Assembly: GCA_947475495.1 (NCBI GenBank)
Contig: CANJNX010000071.1
Location: 1 to 5,731 of the forward strand
DNA: 5,731 nt
Source: Comamonadaceae bacterium
GTDB taxonomy: Bacteria > Pseudomonadota > Gammaproteobacteria > Burkholderiales > Burkholderiaceae_C
Reading direction: 5' to 3'
The stretch's first letter is position 1. Each line of letters starts with the position of its first letter. The notes below the pieces were generated by a model, which saw only the letters and a list, made by a program, of their open reading frames with translations, had not been told where the DNA came from and searched no databases. This document shows, piece by piece, positions 5,453 through 5,731 of the stretch. A program made the translations under genes and the position numbers.

Positions 5453-5731
5453 TTAAGCAGTTTCACCGTACACAGAAACGGTGATATCCACCACGACGTC
5501 GGTGTGCAAAGCCACACTCACAGTGCTGTCACCCACCACCTTGAGCGGTCCGTTAGGCATACGGATATTGGCTTTGGCCACTTGGTAACCCGCTTTAACC
5601 AACTCTTGGGCGATATCGGCGTTAGTCACTGAACCAAACAAACGACCATCGACGCCGGCTTTTTGAGTCAGCTTGATGGTGGTTCCAGCCAATTTTTCGC
5701 CCAGCTTTTGGCTTTCTGCCAATTTGGCGGC
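5453..5731 (-). CDS. rplI: 50S ribosomal protein L9 (bL9), N-terminus beyond window
   Basis: The visible 92 residues are the end of the long connecting helix and the entire C-terminal domain of bL9, which binds 23S rRNA at the base of the L1 stalk and helps keep reading frame. Recognisable segments are [24 protein letters not shown] (kept in short: [13 protein letters not shown]), [21 protein letters not shown] (IRMPNGPLK), and the end [12 protein letters not shown]. These align with E. coli KAGDEGKLFGS, VRLPNGVLR and VIVNVVAE. About 58 residues of the N-terminal rRNA-binding domain are outside the window; the frame is open to the last base, so a TTG at 5720-5722 is not the real start. The usual upstream partners rpsF, priB and rpsR are expected beyond the edge. 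It is followed by a terminator and then dnaB. Confidence 0.96.
   Translation of the reverse strand, partial: AAKLAESQKLGEKLAGTTIKLTQKAGVDGRLFGSVTNADIAQELVKAGYQVAKANIRMPNGPLKVVGDSTVSVALHTDVVVDITVSVYGETA

Overview
The window looks like ordinary core chromosome from a beta-proteobacterium, most likely order Burkholderiales and plausibly Comamonadaceae (Rhodoferax/Polaromonas/Limnohabitans-like). This rests on the overall protein character, on a PIN-PhoH protein beginning MPLPPAP next to a PrxQ peroxiredoxin and dnaB, and on base composition near half G+C. The taxonomic call is inference from remembered family features; no search was run. I see no mobile element, CRISPR array, rRNA or tRNA, and no sign of recent transfer.

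Layout, left to right: (1) Bases 1-990, minus strand: most of an AlaA-type PLP aminotransferase, with its start inside the window and its C-terminus cut off by the left edge. (2) Bases 991-1103: a divergent control region with overlapping promoter-like elements. (3) Bases 1104-1478, plus: a small Mth938/DUF498-fold protein of unknown function. (4) Bases 1614-2090, plus: a PrxQ/Bcp thiol peroxidase lacking the usual nearby resolving cysteine. (5) Bases 2154-2182: a perfect 13-bp hairpin terminator. (6) Bases 2232-3911, plus: a PIN-PhoH ATPase with a long, basic, low-complexity N-terminal tail. (7) Bases 3920-5323, minus: the replicative helicase dnaB, tail to tail with phoH. (8) Bases 5399-5429: an intrinsic terminator on the minus strand. 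(9) Bases 5453-5731, minus: the C-terminal two thirds of ribosomal protein L9 (rplI), cut off by the right edge.

How they work together: rplI followed by dnaB is the end of the widespread rpsF-(priB)-rpsR-rplI-dnaB cluster, which links ribosome proteins with the replication helicase; the earlier genes should lie just beyond the right edge. The hairpin between rplI and dnaB suggests that dnaB expression is partly uncoupled from the ribosomal genes. The plus-strand genes (Mth938-like, PrxQ, PhoH) are housekeeping or stress functions separated by gaps of 135 and 141 bp, so they are probably not one tight operon. The aminotransferase belongs to alanine/pyruvate metabolism.

I looked for an undescribed system and did not find one I can support. 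The points most worth a second look are the one-cysteine-motif PrxQ, the PhoH tail, the overlapping divergent promoters, the terminator between rplI and dnaB, and a small Cys-rich reading frame overlapping the start of the peroxiredoxin gene.
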